A stretch of DNA of 64,000 bases, from assembly GCA_025345505.1 (NCBI GenBank), contig JANVCC010000020.1, forward strand, positions 53,930,716 to 53,994,715, read 5' to 3'. Under the pieces are notes generated by a model that had not been told where the DNA came from, made no database searches, and saw only the letters and a list, made by a program, of their open reading frames with translations. This document shows positions 24,331 to 36,433 of the stretch, one piece after another. A program made the position numbers and the translations under genes. Positions within the stretch are counted from its first letter, which is position 1, and every line of letters starts with the position of its first letter. Origin of the DNA: Todiramphus chloris collaris (lineage: Eukaryota; Chordata; Aves; Coraciiformes; Alcedinidae).

Positions 24331-26119
24331 TGTGGGCTTGCTGGTATACATTGGAGGCATGTTTTGGCAATTGTGGAGGCATTGTTGTTTGATGGCCTTA
24401 TCCATAGGCATATGGCTGGTAAAGAACCAGTAGAAATCTTAGTGAAATCTGCCCAACTTGATTTCAATTCACAGTATTCAGGGCAACATGCTCAGAGGGG
24501 ATCCTTTACCTCCTGCCATTCTTCCCTTGCTGAAGGATTAAGTGATCCAGAGTACACCCTAAAAAACATTTTTCTTTCTCCTTTCTCTGCCTCCAGACCC
24601 CTCCACTGATGCAATCTGGCTATGATTCTGCATGCCACTTTGTTTGACCCTGATGACATAAGTTGACACATGTACTTTTGAACCTTCCAAAGAATGAATA
24701 ATATCCCTGCAATAAAATGAAATCCTAGCATTTTTAACTCGCCAGCCCCTGTGATTGTTGGGGCCAGGCATGTCAAATGGTGGCTCAGCCGCTGGATGCC
24801 TGAAATGGAACTGGATAGATTTCAGCCCCAAAACAATCCATCCATTGAGAGCTGGTACTGGTCCACTTTTCTTGTGATACCTGTGATGAGTATGTTTGAA
24901 ACACTGAAAGCTTTCTTTCATATGTAGTGGGAGCAGGGAGAGAGGACAAAAGAAGGTGCAAAAGAACAGAGAGACTTGTGGCTTCAAATTTTAAAGGTAG
25001 CCTAGGAAAGCTGAGGGGCTGGGGGAGGCTTGCTGGCTTTAAAGCTGTCAGCCATCAGGGTTGCTTTGATTCTTGTGGGATAAGTATAACTTGAAATAGG
25101 TCCTCCCCTCCCCTTTGTCCTGAGTTCCCAAAATCCTACACTTCAATTAAAGATGGGCCTCAAGGTCACACCAAGTACAAACTTTAGCCAAATTGAGAGA
25201 GGTGAATCTCAGAACTCTATTTGGGGATTTCTATGCTTTTGGAAGATTTCCATACACCTGTCTGAGCCCAGGCCCTGTAAATGAGAACCAGGACACAAAC
25301 AAACTGCATCGTCACTATTCGTTAGACCTTAAGCCTTAGCAATGCCGTCGTGGCACCTTCCCCATTTGGTACCCAGATATGCCAAGAGCAAACTAGAAGT
25401 GTGACATGAGCAGAGCCCTCTTCTACAAGAGAAGCTTCCAAACTTCTCCTTAAAGTCCTTAAACCCTGAAAAGGCACTGTGAAATACTGAAATCATCTGT
25501 GCTGCAGGAGGACTGTGTTTATATCAGCGTGCAGGAGTTAGTGTTTGGCTGAATAAGTGCAGTAATTCTGCATGACTGGAATAGAAACTTCCAGTATTTA
25601 CTTGTGTGTGTTATTTGTTGGATGCCATGAATCCTTTTCCTCTGGACTTCTAGTGCTATGACATATCTATAGATAGAGCAGAAGGTTTGAAAAACTATGA
25701 TCAATTTATATATTTATATCTTGGCAACATATAAATATTGCAATATATATGTTGCATTGAAAGCATCAGGAATAAATAAAGGTTTATTGTGAAAAAATTA
25801 GAACTCTGTGATTAGGTCATTGTCTTAGTACTAAAAAAAAGTCATGTTTCACTTTTCATTCACTTAAAATGATAAGACTACCTTGAATCTGTCTTTCACA
25901 CTTCAATTTTGTTTTGTTTCTTCAAGAAAGGTGCTGAGGAGAATGGATTGCAGTTATTCTTGACATTTTAAATGGCCATCCTTTTTCTTTTGGGTATGGT
26001 ACCCAAATGTATAGTTAGAAAGTTAAAGTGGCTCAGTTAAAGAAAAGGATGCTGTGAATTTCGCTTTTACAGCTTCTGCCTTGGCCTCCCAGCCCAGCCG
26101 GTTTAGTAGGAAGGAGACT
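24331..26119. other. Unique non-coding sequence
   Basis: No gene is recognised. A 142-codon minus-strand frame (24559-24987) has no domain, signal peptide or coding-like composition and is treated as chance. Confidence 0.5.
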
Positions 26120-26148
26120 GGGGGGGGGGGGGGGGGGGGGGGGCGGGG
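26120..26148 (+). repeat. Homopolymer run of 24 G
   Basis: An uninterrupted run of 24 G (26120-26143), then C and four more G. The plus strand could fold into G-quadruplexes, and the run is a likely site of polymerase slippage and sequencing error. The true length may differ from what is shown. Confidence 0.97.
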
Positions 26149-28159
26149 AAGGTAGGGAAATAACAGTACTCCACAGGTCTCTGCTCCAAATGCATGTAGA
26201 AAGCTGCTTGACTGGGATGTTGGGAGCAAGTCTGGCTCTGCAGCCTACCCTAAGGTGTGGGGGGGTCAAGGGATCTGCCCACAGCAGGGAGGTTGGGTTC
26301 AGCCTGGGCAGTGGTATGGGCAGGAGATGGAAAGATAATAAAAGGAAAGCATGGTGAATAGATTGCTTGAGCAGAATATTTTAGCTTAATAATAAAAATA
26401 ATGAAAGAAATCCATGGACAATCCCCTCCCCTAAGCCTATAGTCCCCTGTATGAGGCTGATAAAATTTATATGAGAGAGAGAGACATAACGAAAAATTGT
26501 TTATTTGTTTGTTTGCCTTTATAAAACCCATTCGGGAGGAACATCAATGAATATGCCATACATCAGTTATCTGCCTTATACCAGTTATACTGATGCTGGA
26601 GACGTCCTTTGTTAGAAATTAATGTATGTAATAAAGTTTTACATTTTTCATATGTTTTGAAGTATGTGGGCCATAATTCTTTTGACTGCATAATTACTTT
26701 TTGTACACAAGAAAAATGAGGTGCTTAGTCCTAAGTAAATAACCTCAAAAACAAACCAAGAGAAACAGTTGCATCTTTTTTATCTTCTGGGTCTTGCACA
26801 ATAAATATTTTGTTAGAAATGTAGGAAAAAAAAAGTTATATATCCTCAATATAATTTCACTTTAAAAAATACCGAACAGGCCCCTCTAGGATCACATTGC
26901 AAAATATGCTGAAGTTAGTGAGGAAAAGAAATGTATTATTTTGTGACATTTTTAGGTACAGATAAAGGTTTTGCTTGGTTAATCATTTTAGCTGAGTTTT
27001 TCCTTCTTCACTTCTGGACCATCAAAGACTTATAGTAAACGAGTTTCACTAGATTCAAGAGCATTTGGTGCTCTCACTTTTCTGCCACTATTCCCTTTAA
27101 CTGAGCCTGAAGCAAGGTCTGAAGAGCCAGAGTGATGCATGGCCATGTGAAGAAGGGCAGGCCAGTTGAACCAGCCAGCAAAAGGGAAACTCTCGCTGCA
27201 AATCACACTGGCTTTATTTTGGATGCTAATGGCAGGCATTGGAAAATGGTGAGATAACCTCCCAAAAGTCAGGAGGCTGGCTTATATATCATGCCACTAT
27301 GAGAGAAGGGTTTATGTTGCACTTTTTTCCATAATTCAGGACTCTTTTTGTTTGTCAGTGTGGTTTTCTGTGATTTCTGGATGATGTTAGTTTGGGTCTG
27401 TGAGGATTTTTTAAATTTTTTTTTTTTCTTTGAGGACCAGAATCTGTTCAGAAGAATTCTAAAGAAAAGAAAATAGGATTTGCAGGGATGGCAGCAACAG
27501 CTTAGGTTCCCCTAACTGTAACCTGCTGTATTTAGGGGGTGCAAGTGGTTTATCTGGCCATGGACCACTGACAACAACTCAGTCCCTCAAGAAAAGGAGC
27601 CTTGGAAAAGGTTACAGACAGTTTACCTCTTCTAATCCTTAAGCACTGTACTGAAGTCAACTCAGGGTCATGTGAATACAGAGATAGAAAAAAGGGAGGA
27701 AGGAATGCTTTGGAAAAAAAATACTGAGATATGCTTTTTTTAACTAAACTGAAGTAAGCTACTCTTCAGCAGAAATCAGGGAGTCACACTGGGTTTGGCA
27801 CTAGCTTAAATAAATCAATTAGAGTACTGATTCAAGTTAAACCAATATGCTAGCGAGGCCTTAGTTTTTCATCTTCCAAAGACTTATGTGCATGCTTGGC
27901 TGAACAGTGGGAGTGATTATCTGTGTAATTCATCGTATGAATATGGCCTAGTTATTTAAGAATTCAGCTTTATAATATATACTGTATCTGCAAATTGTTG
28001 CCTCCATGCAGGCTTTCTGTGGATTTGGAGACACTCACTCTGTGCAAAATGTATTTCCAGCTCCTCCACCCACTCCATATGCTCACACAACCAGGACTGT
28101 TGTCTCTCCCTCCTCATCCCCATGAATTGTGCTGGTAGTGCTGGTGAGGGACATGCCAC
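26149..28159. other. Unique non-coding sequence
   Basis: No gene is seen. Apparent proline-rich minus-strand frames at 26023-26269 are simply translations of the poly-C strand. The segment 27030-27240 has mixed, repeat-free composition. Confidence 0.5.
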
Positions 28160-28450
28160 TTCTGTGAAGCCAAGCCATTTTTTATAAATATATAAATAAA
28201 ATTTACCTCCTTTTGCTGACCCCTTGAATGGCCAGTTTTGGCCTGCAGCAAATATTTATGTGCAAACTGTAAACCCCTGAAACTGAGAGGTTATAGTGGA
28301 AATGCTGACAGAGTATTAAGAGACCTTTAACCTTTGGTTTAGCTGGCCCTGCTATAATTACAGGTCTGTCTGTTATTTTCAATAGCACTCGTTATGACCT
28401 TGCCTCTATTTTTTAATTATAGTAGAACTTGTGAAGAGAATTATTACTAA
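28160..28450. promoter_or_regulatory. Candidate conserved non-coding element
   Basis: Repeat-free block with GAATGGCCAGTTTTGGCCTG (28225-28244, partly palindromic), GACCTTTAACCTTTGG near 28322 (TCF/nuclear-receptor-like words) and a TATAATTACAGG word near 28352. No coding frame. The call is a guess from texture. Confidence 0.2.
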
Positions 28451-30039
28451 GTTGGGGGTTCCCCCTCTCTCTAAATTCAATCTTTATTAAACATGTAAAC
28501 TGGCTGAAGAGGCAGGATTTGGATAATAGCCTTTTCCCTCCCTTCCCCTTCCTCCTCTCTGGACTGCAGTTCAAGTTGTGCCTAAGCTCTGAGTAGAATG
28601 AATGCTGTGCTTTGAGCCTCTTGAGTCCCCTGTGAGCACTGAAACTTGCTGTACAATAAACATCAAAGGTTAAAGAACACAGGGAAAAAAAAAGTTGACA
28701 TTTTATTTGGTAATGGTTCTGGTGGTTGAAATCCAAATGGAAAAGATGAGATCCAGGAGGAGGTCACCTTTTCTTTTCTCCTTCCCTCTTTTTTTTTTTT
28801 TTTTTTCTGAAACATCCATGTCTGGAGGAGACAGGTCCTATCAGATACCAGAAATGCCTCTTTGAAAATGTTTGTGATCACAAACAACTGGGCCATAGCT
28901 TGCAGTTTAAGGAGAGCAGCTGGAATACATTTTTCAAGCAGTACTGTCAGTCCCCGCACTGGCTTCTTTGTGCTCTCTCCTACTTCGGGGAGGGAGTTTG
29001 CTTACTAAAGCGATAATATCCATCCCTTTTTGCTGCTGACCCATAGCAGTTCAGTGAGCTGCCAGCACTTGAGGTGGAAAGATGCCCCATTCTCATCAGC
29101 TGTACAATGTCCTCTTGGGCTTTCCCAGCTGGACCCTGTGGAGGCTCCTTCAGCCCCAGCTGCCCAGACTTAATGAGGCTGAAGTCACCCACAAAGTCTG
29201 CAGCACACAGGAAATCCCCCAAGTATAGGGATATTTTACATATCGGTGTACCACTTCTATCACTGAGTGACAGAAGAAAGTACACTTCCCCAGCTGGTGA
29301 GAACCTCCCTGCAGCCCAACAGTGACCTGGATATCTCCATCTACTGGTGGAGTAGACAGCAATGCCCATCTCTGATATCATCATGGGGGCTCTCCTGTGG
29401 CAGACATGTCAGTGGGGTTAGACCAATGAAAGGGCTACATGAAGCTTGGAGAAAGGATCCTCCATCCTTAGGTTATAGGTTGGGAGAGATTTTTTTAGGA
29501 TGAGCATTGACTTTTTCTCTCATGGGATGTACAAAAACTCTGGATTTTCCACACAAGCTCCCCAGTGCTGAGGGGTGTCAAGCAGAGAGAAAAGTCCCAG
29601 TTTGGAAGAGGGCAGCAGCTCCTTGCATTGCCGCATTGGCATGTTAAAAAGAAGAGGATGACAAGAGATGTGTTCTGAGTTGAGAATTTTCCTGAGATCC
29701 TCTGGCTTCCTGCTGAGATCCTTGAAACAAGCCCCAGGAAGCATATGAGCTTTGTGTTGGCCTTTATCTCCCTTGGGAAGGGGACCTTGGCTGTTCTTTC
29801 TCTATCTCCCCAACAGATCCCCAAACTGAATCTTTGGAGCAGTTTAGGTATTTTCTTTTTTAATAGGAGTGATGGATTGGCCTTCAGTGGCTGAATGACC
29901 TTTCTGTTCCAGTCTAGACAGCTGTGGAGGGTTTGAGAAGCCTGACTGGATCAGGCCCTTAGGAAATGCTTTCACTAAAGCACTTTATGTACATTTGGAG
30001 AGCTCATGAATCACTTTGCAGATAACTTTACCCTTAAAA
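28451..30039. other. Non-coding sequence with a poly-T tract and a few overlapping frames
   Basis: A run of 18 T lies at 28789-28806. At 28980-29384 a 134-codon minus-strand frame overlaps frames on both strands. The stretch is relatively GC-rich, which lengthens chance frames. I do not recognise a protein in any of them. Confidence 0.45.
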
Positions 30040-30245
30040 TATAGATGATTAATTTTCATATTTACCCAGGTAGGATGCAAAGCGTGTGACCATGAGGCGT
30101 AGTGCGGCATTGAGCAATGGCTTGTCTGCATTGTTTATCGATGAGTAATTAGAGCTGCTGTACCGAGGCTGTGGGATGGGGACCAAACTGGCTGGATATT
30201 TATTTACACAACTCAGTGAATGAAACTGAGTTGGAAGCATAACTT
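30040..30245. promoter_or_regulatory. Candidate conserved non-coding element
   Basis: Around 200 bases with several retained CpGs (near 30082, 30098, 30104, 30140 and 30164). Homeodomain-type words include GATTAATTTTC near 30048 and GAGTAATTAGAG near 30143, and TTTATCGATGAG lies near 30135. The composition differs from the AT-rich flanks. Function is inferred only. Confidence 0.25.
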
Positions 30246-31084
30246 ATAGATGTTATTCTTTCTCTCCCTTCTCTGCTCTCCTGCCCCAAAAATGCAGTTT
30301 TGGAGTATCCATAGCTTCTTTACACTTTATCTTGACACTAAGTGTTTCGAACACCATCTTTCTTTACTGAGATATAAGGAAAATGAATAAGCACAAGCCA
30401 GCACAGGTAATTAATATTGTGTGGGTGAGAGAGGGAGAAGACTTTTTAAATGACTTACAGTACATTCATAAATCTGTCCTACAGTGTTCACTGCTTGTAC
30501 TTATGGCTAAGGATGCTCACCTGCCCCTCATCTCCCACCTCATACCACTGACTGCTCTCCCATTTGTGATGCCATCACTGTAGAGTGTTTTACCTGCTTT
30601 AAATAATTGTAGAGCTGAAATTATGTATTTCCACTTAAATATTGCTTATAGGCAATTATTAGTTGAAGAAACAGCTGCACATTGATCAAATATGTGAGCT
30701 TTTGTTTGGGAAAGCAGAGCATTTGGATAGATAAAATTTTATAATGGAGTCACCTCTGTAGGTTGAACCAATCTTATCAGTGCTTTCTCTAGAATATTTT
30801 CTCCTTTTTTAAAGTATACATTGTTATGAAAACTGTCACTGAAAGCAGGACTGAAAGTAAGGCATTATTCTAAGAAAAAAAACCAAACCACTTTTTTCAT
30901 AGACCTTTAGATTTTAAACTACTGAAAAATGTGTAAAGTGTATGAAAAAGTAGACCCATGCTCCAAAATGAAACTAACATTACTATTCCTAAATTAATTA
31001 TGTAAGTGTGTTTCCAATATTTCACTTGCTTCAATGAAATCAATAGCTAGTCTGCATACAATCATTTTAGCTGATGATGTGGAT
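30246..31084. other. Unique AT-rich non-coding sequence
   Basis: No gene, RNA or repeat is recognised. Confidence 0.5.
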
Positions 31085-31190
31085 AGCATTTTAAGGGAAG
31101 TGTGGCACAGAAAAGTTCAGCAACTTACACGAGGTGGCACAAAAGGAAAAGGCTGAACGGAGACTGGAGTCTTATCAAACATCAGGGTCT
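31085..31190 (-). mobile_element. MIR-like SINE relic
   Basis: The plus strand carries GTGGCACAGAAAAGTTCAGC (31102-31121), then AACTTACACGAGGTGGCACA (31122-31141) and GACTGGAGTC further on. These line up in order with the reverse complement of the MIR core and its flank (GAGGCACAGAGAGGTTAAGT, GACTTGCCCAAGGTCACACA). MIRs are ancient amniote SINEs, and decayed copies remain in birds. Roughly two thirds of positions agree by eye. The tRNA-derived head and the tail are not recognisable. Confidence 0.5.
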
Positions 31191-33654
31191 TTTTGATTTA
31201 TATTCCTCTATATTCTTCTTTTGAAGAACTAAAATGCTGAATAACGGGTTGCTATTTTCATATACCTGTCCAAAACACATGGACTTGTGTCTACAAGTTA
31301 ATCACAGGCATGATTATGCTATAAGTCAGTGTTTATTTCCTTGCTTTCTGGGAATCTTGATAGTTTTGTAGGTAGACTCCATTGCTATACGCTATGAATA
31401 TTCCCTATATATCTTGATTTTTAAAAGGTGTATTGACTTTATTTTAAGCGTCTTCACAAAGCTGGAGAACTAATAGGGGGACAGCATGAGTTGGCCAGGA
31501 AAAGTCTTTTCTGTGTGCCCCTTCAGTAGCTACCCTGCAGTGGTGTGACCAGGGGATAACTTAGCCAGGTTGCTTGGTCTCCATGCCCTACTGCTTTTTT
31601 CATGTAAACAATTCTTCTGTCCTTTCTGCTTTCCATAACATATCAGGTCTGTTGTGGATAGATTATTACTCTCACGTATATGTGTGGAGAAGCATTAGTG
31701 AGATGGATTCTCCAACCTATGCCTCCTTTTTAAGTCTACCAAAACCCAAATCAAGACCAATTTTACAAGCATATGGGGGTCTGTTTTTTCTTCCTTCTTT
31801 CTTTCATGTGGTATCTGCAGTTACTGACCATGGCACTTATTGTTGTTGAAGGTAGGTTTTTAAAAATTTTTGTTGTTGTTGGTTTTGTTATAAAACACAC
31901 AGAAGCAGTTATTCCCTTTCTGGAGGCAGTTATTTGCTCTTCTTGTAATAATTTGTATATTCCCTAAATGGCAAAGGGATATTCTCCTCCCTAACTCTGG
32001 CTAAAATAAAACATAACAGAGGAAACCACCATCAATATGTTAGGGCAGGTCAGGAAAGGGGCAAGTTGATTTATGTTTCTAAATGACCCAATGCTGTGAA
32101 GACTTTAAAGGCATGCTCACTTCCAAGCACATGAGGAGTCCCCAGTTGCCACGGCCATGCACAGCAGAGCAGAAGCCCCCACACCAGCCCTGGAAGGAGG
32201 GCACCAGTCACTGCCTGCACCGCACTGTACAAAGAGATGCTGCTAGTCCCACCTCTGCCTACTATAAAAGCCAAGAATAAGGGAAACTCGTGCTCTCAAG
32301 TCACTTAGGGTGCTTTCTGAAATCCTATGTGATCTACCGAAGTGCCAAAGTAAATGAACAAATCACATTTTTAATGATTTGCTCCTTTCATTTGATAGAT
32401 TGCCAAGTGAGAAATTTCAAGGGGTCTACAAGTCACTCAGGTGAAAGAGCAAGTTTCTGCTGTATTTTTCATGCGAGTAAAGTGCTGATCTATAAAGGAT
32501 TAGGAGTCTTTATTTCGAGTTTGAACTTTAACATTCCTCAAGCCTTGAATTTTTAATCTTCAAACAAAAGTAGTCATTTAATGGTGAGTTATGAAACGTG
32601 AATTATTTATTCTGCCAGTAAATATGTAATTGGGCATATTTTGAAAATCTGTAATTAATCCCTCACCCCTTAAACCCATAAGAAATGCTAATATGCCTCT
32701 GAGGTAAGGCAGGTTTCTATAAAGGGCATTATGTAAGCTGTTCTGATCTGTTGTGTAATTATATTTGCTGTCTGTAGTGGAAAAGAAATCCTAGTGTGAA
32801 TTTGTTATGGAGAAGAGGGAAAAAAGAGAAGAAAAAGCTTTGTTCTTCACTAACCAGGAGGCAACTATTGAATGGCAATATATCCAGAGTTTTTCATATG
32901 TTTGGGGTGGATTTCAAAGGGTATGATGCATGCATTGGGCAAGAAAATCAAAGCTGGTTATTTTATTTCTACTTCATGTAGCAAACTATCATCCCTGCCT
33001 CAATAACCCCTTAGTAAAGGAGCTATTTTCTCCTGATTTGTATACCCACAACACAACTTCTTGTTCCCTCCTCATCTTCTTGTTCCAGCAGCTCCTCCAG
33101 TGGATTTTTCCTAATAAAACAGGGAGATCTTGAATCCAAACATTACCTTTGGAACCATGTTCACTTTTTCATACCTCAACCTGATAACACAGTATAAAGA
33201 AATATGACCCAAAAAAACCCCAAAAAACCCCAAAACTATAAATATATGTATGGCACAAAAAGGCTAGCACAGATGGCAATTATGAAGAGTTTCATATGCA
33301 TTGCTGATATTTTATTATTTTTAGGCCCAGTTGACAATTTTTGAGTCCTAAATGATGAGTTTTCAGCACTGGCTGTTGGCAAAGCTGCATTTGCTTATTT
33401 TTATTTCAGTTACACATAAGTAAAAAGAGTCTTGTTTGTATTTTAAGGGACAGTAGAAAGGGAATATAAATTCCTGTAATGTGAACTTTTCAATGAGGTT
33501 TCACTTCAGTTTTCAGTCCATTTTGTAAAGGGCATTTACAATAGAAATGCTGCCAGTGGACATTATAGATAAAAGTCTGCTGGTTTCAGCAACGGTGAGA
33601 TAAACCTTTCCGCAGACTCTGCTGCTTTTGGTGCAGAGAAGTGTCTGTGTCTAC
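31191..33654. other. Unique AT-rich non-coding sequence
   Basis: No gene is recognised. A C4A6-type tract at 33208-33236 gives three G-runs on the minus strand. Confidence 0.5.
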
Positions 33655-33905
33655 AAAACAACCCTCAAATACGTGAAAGACTACTGCAAAGAGGAAGGGG
33701 ATAATCAGTTCTCCAAGCCTCTTGAAGACAGGACAAGAAGAAATGGGCTTAAATTGCAGTAAGAAAGATTCAGGTTAAAACCTTCTTGTGATAAGGACAG
33801 AGATGCACTGCAAGACACTGCCTGGGGAGGTGTCAGCATCTCCATCACTGAAGGCCTTAAAACCCCAAAGATAAGGATCTGTCAGGAATGACACAGGTGA
33901 TATGG
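33655..33905 (+). mobile_element. Ancient CR1 LINE, ORF2 end and 3' region
   Basis: Sense-orientation relic of the end of an old CR1 ORF2. Matching blocks in order are: a GACAGGACAAGAAGAAATGG block (33729); GCTTAAATTGCAG (33749); GATTCAGGTTAAAACCTTCT (33768); ACTGCCTGGGGAGGTGTCAG (33818); ATCTCCATCACTGAAGGCCT (33839); and GATCTGTCAGGAATGAC (33875). Translation of the first part gives DRTRRNGLKLQ, a CR1 hallmark, followed by a stop. It belongs to an older subfamily than the copy at 8290. The terminal octamers are missing. Confidence 0.8.
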
Positions 33906-35889
33906 GCCAGGGAAGTTAAAATATTCCCTACCCTATCAGAAGATGCTCTTATACTGTTGTTCATTAAATATTTGCTGTATGGTAACTTCTGCATGCCATT
34001 GTATGCCAGAATTCTAGGTTTATTTTCTCATAGTAAAACTGCTCTTACACTTTATGGCTGCAGAATGAAGAATAATGTGCTGCTGCACACGAATGCTTGC
34101 CTTGCCAACTGGTCCTTGTTAGTTGGTTTGTGTGAAAAAACATGGAAAAAATTTGACTTGAGATGGCATACAACTCTAAAACCAGTTTCTAAGACACTGT
34201 AGATTCTTTGCTAAGCTTATCCACGGGTCTCCACTTCCTGAGTATGTTTCAAATAATTACTACATTACATTTTAAATAATGTTTGTTTTCTTCCTTGCAG
34301 TGCCCATTTCTTATGTTTCTTCTTCAATGTATATAGTACCCCAGCAACATCCACATTTATAATTACAGAAGATAAAGTTATAATATTCCTGAGGCAAAAC
34401 TGCATTTTAACAACTGTGCTAATGTGGAAAACAACTTGTGCAGAATAAATATGCCCTACAATTAGTGGTACACCAACATTTTTCATGGTTACCTTACATA
34501 TAAATAAACTCAAGCCACTGACATTTTTCCTGAGGGCTTTTATCTCTGCAGCCCCCAAACTGCAGACAGATTTGTTGTAAGTAACACTATCACCATAATA
34601 AGTTTGAAAACCCATTATTTTTTTACAAAATTCATCTGCTTTTACATCTGCATAGCTTGGGGCTGGGCCCATGGGTCTGATATTGTCTGTCTGATGAACC
34701 GTTGCCAAGTCCTGGACTCCCTGAAGCCTATCATTTGACTGAGGCTAACAGGAGGTGACTGGACAAAGCCATTTCACCTGAGGGTGGGCCAGGTCACAGG
34801 TCACTTGTAATAGCTTCTCCATGCATCTCCAGACCTGTAAATGAGACCAGAGCCTGACTCACTATACTACACTTTCTTTGTCTTAGGTGGCTGCTCTAAT
34901 CAAACAAATTACGTAGTCTGTGATCACAGTCACTGAGCCAGAGATAGTTTTTCAGATGCTCATTTGGAGCCCCCTGAACCTTCTTGACCACGCAGCATTG
35001 CTTAAAAGAAAGGGATAATGTTTTTCACCAAAGGTAATAAAAAGATGTATGGTCACTTGGCCTCAGAAAAAAAATCCCTGGGGATGCCGTGAGACACATT
35101 TTGACACACAGCACAGCTTACTTCAGCCAAGAGCATGTATATGAAATAACAACAGGCCTGTGGCTGCCATCAGTGCAGGTGAACACAAGTCATGGCTCTG
35201 CTGACCCTCTGCATCGTGATAAAGCCCAGATGCCACATCAGTAAGACTAACCTCTGGGCAGTGTCATACTCTGCTTGGGTTTGGATTTTTTCTTTTTAAA
35301 GGGACAAAAACTGAGATGGGCAAAAAGTGCAGGTCTGGAGGAAAAGGTGAGTCCAACCATAAATAAATGGGCTCATCCAGCACCAACAGAGAAAATCATA
35401 CAGGTGTGGTTTGTTTATTGTAACATTCAGCCTTAGGCAGAGGATTTAGAACTAATCATCCCACTACAAACATATGATAATAGTCTTGTACTTAATTATT
35501 GCACAGTCCTTTACTTATATTTATTGACTGTTATTTCCCACTGTACTGCAGGCAATACTGTCACTGTATTTTCTTAAAACTTTCACAATAAATTTTTTAA
35601 CATGGAAAAAATCCAGCCATCCCATATTTTTTTCCCATGTTTTCCAAACACTTTGGCTTTTGTAGAAGTAATGTTGGTTGTTTACTTGATTGTAACTCTA
35701 GAAAGTACCTACTTGGGGTTTTTTTTCTGTTTTCAGATGTTTTGTGTGATTGTAAACGAGAAAGAAATCAGTTTTGACGCATAGAATGAGCTACTGCAAA
35801 CAATCTGTTGCTAATATAGTCTAGTTGCTAGTGATATTTTGAGAAAACAAATTGGAAGTGAGGTTACTTTGGTGTTTATTTTCTGTGAC
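33906..35889. other. Unique non-coding sequence
   Basis: No gene is recognised. A minus-strand open frame of 147 codons (34265-34708) is the only one of note. It has no known domain and is discussed in the findings. Confidence 0.45.
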
Positions 35890-36060
35890 AGCCTCTTTTG
35901 GAAACAGGCTCGAAGAGCTGCTGAACTGAGGCTGCTGCCGATGTGCAAATAATACTAATCATTAATGCAGAGCCAGACAGCAAAGGGGGAAATTATGAAA
36001 CTGGGGAGAACTCACCTGTTCAGCATGTCAGCGAGATGTTACATGGCTAGAGGTGGGTCC
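35890..36060. promoter_or_regulatory. Candidate conserved non-coding element
   Basis: Repeat-free block containing ATGTGCAAATAATACTAATC (35940-35959), a POU/homeodomain-like composite, followed by ATTAATGCAGAG and a CpG-bearing CAGCGAGATG near 36029. Function is inferred from motif content only. Confidence 0.25.
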
Positions 36061-36433
36061 TTCCACTTACCTGTGTTTACATCCTGCATCATCGCTATCC
36101 TTTTATTTCATTAGGACCAGAAGAATGCCTATCTGCCTGATCGGTATGAGCTAAAAAAACTGTGCGAATTTTGTTCTTGGAGGGAAAGTTACCATAGACT
36201 GGAAGAAACACATTTGAAACACAATTTTAACAGCTCAAGGGAAAAGTCTGGGCAAAATTCCCATGGATTTCCCCACATCCAGGTTTTCACTGCTAGTTGT
36301 CACTGTGATTAGTTCAAGGTGTAAACACACATGCCCTCTGCAAGCAGTTGTGCTGAAAAAAGAGGTTGCCACCTACCACCAGACCTCCCATTTGTTCTTT
36401 AACATCCGCTGCTGGAAAATACCACCTTGTCGC

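Noticed and set aside
24559..24987. 142-codon minus-strand frame
   Set aside because: Composition is not coding-like and I recognise no family. Length is within chance expectation.
26023..26269. Proline-rich minus-strand frames
   Set aside because: They are translations of the poly-C complement of the 24-G run.
28980..29384. 134-codon minus-strand frame with further frames on both strands
   Set aside because: Looked at as a possible retrocopy, but there is no poly-A tail, no recognisable protein and several competing frames.
29870..29925. Similarity to the end of an old CR1 (GGATTGGCCT, CTTTCTGTTCC words)
   Set aside because: Too few matching blocks and no supporting upstream or downstream element sequence.
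31821..31851. 31-base interval between a strong acceptor and a GTAGGT donor
   Set aside because: The polypyrimidine tract is good, but the interval is very short, not a multiple of three and has nothing else to support it.
33208..33236. C4A6-type tract resembling telomere or G-quadruplex sequence
   Set aside because: Only three G-runs on the minus strand and the unit is not the vertebrate telomere repeat.
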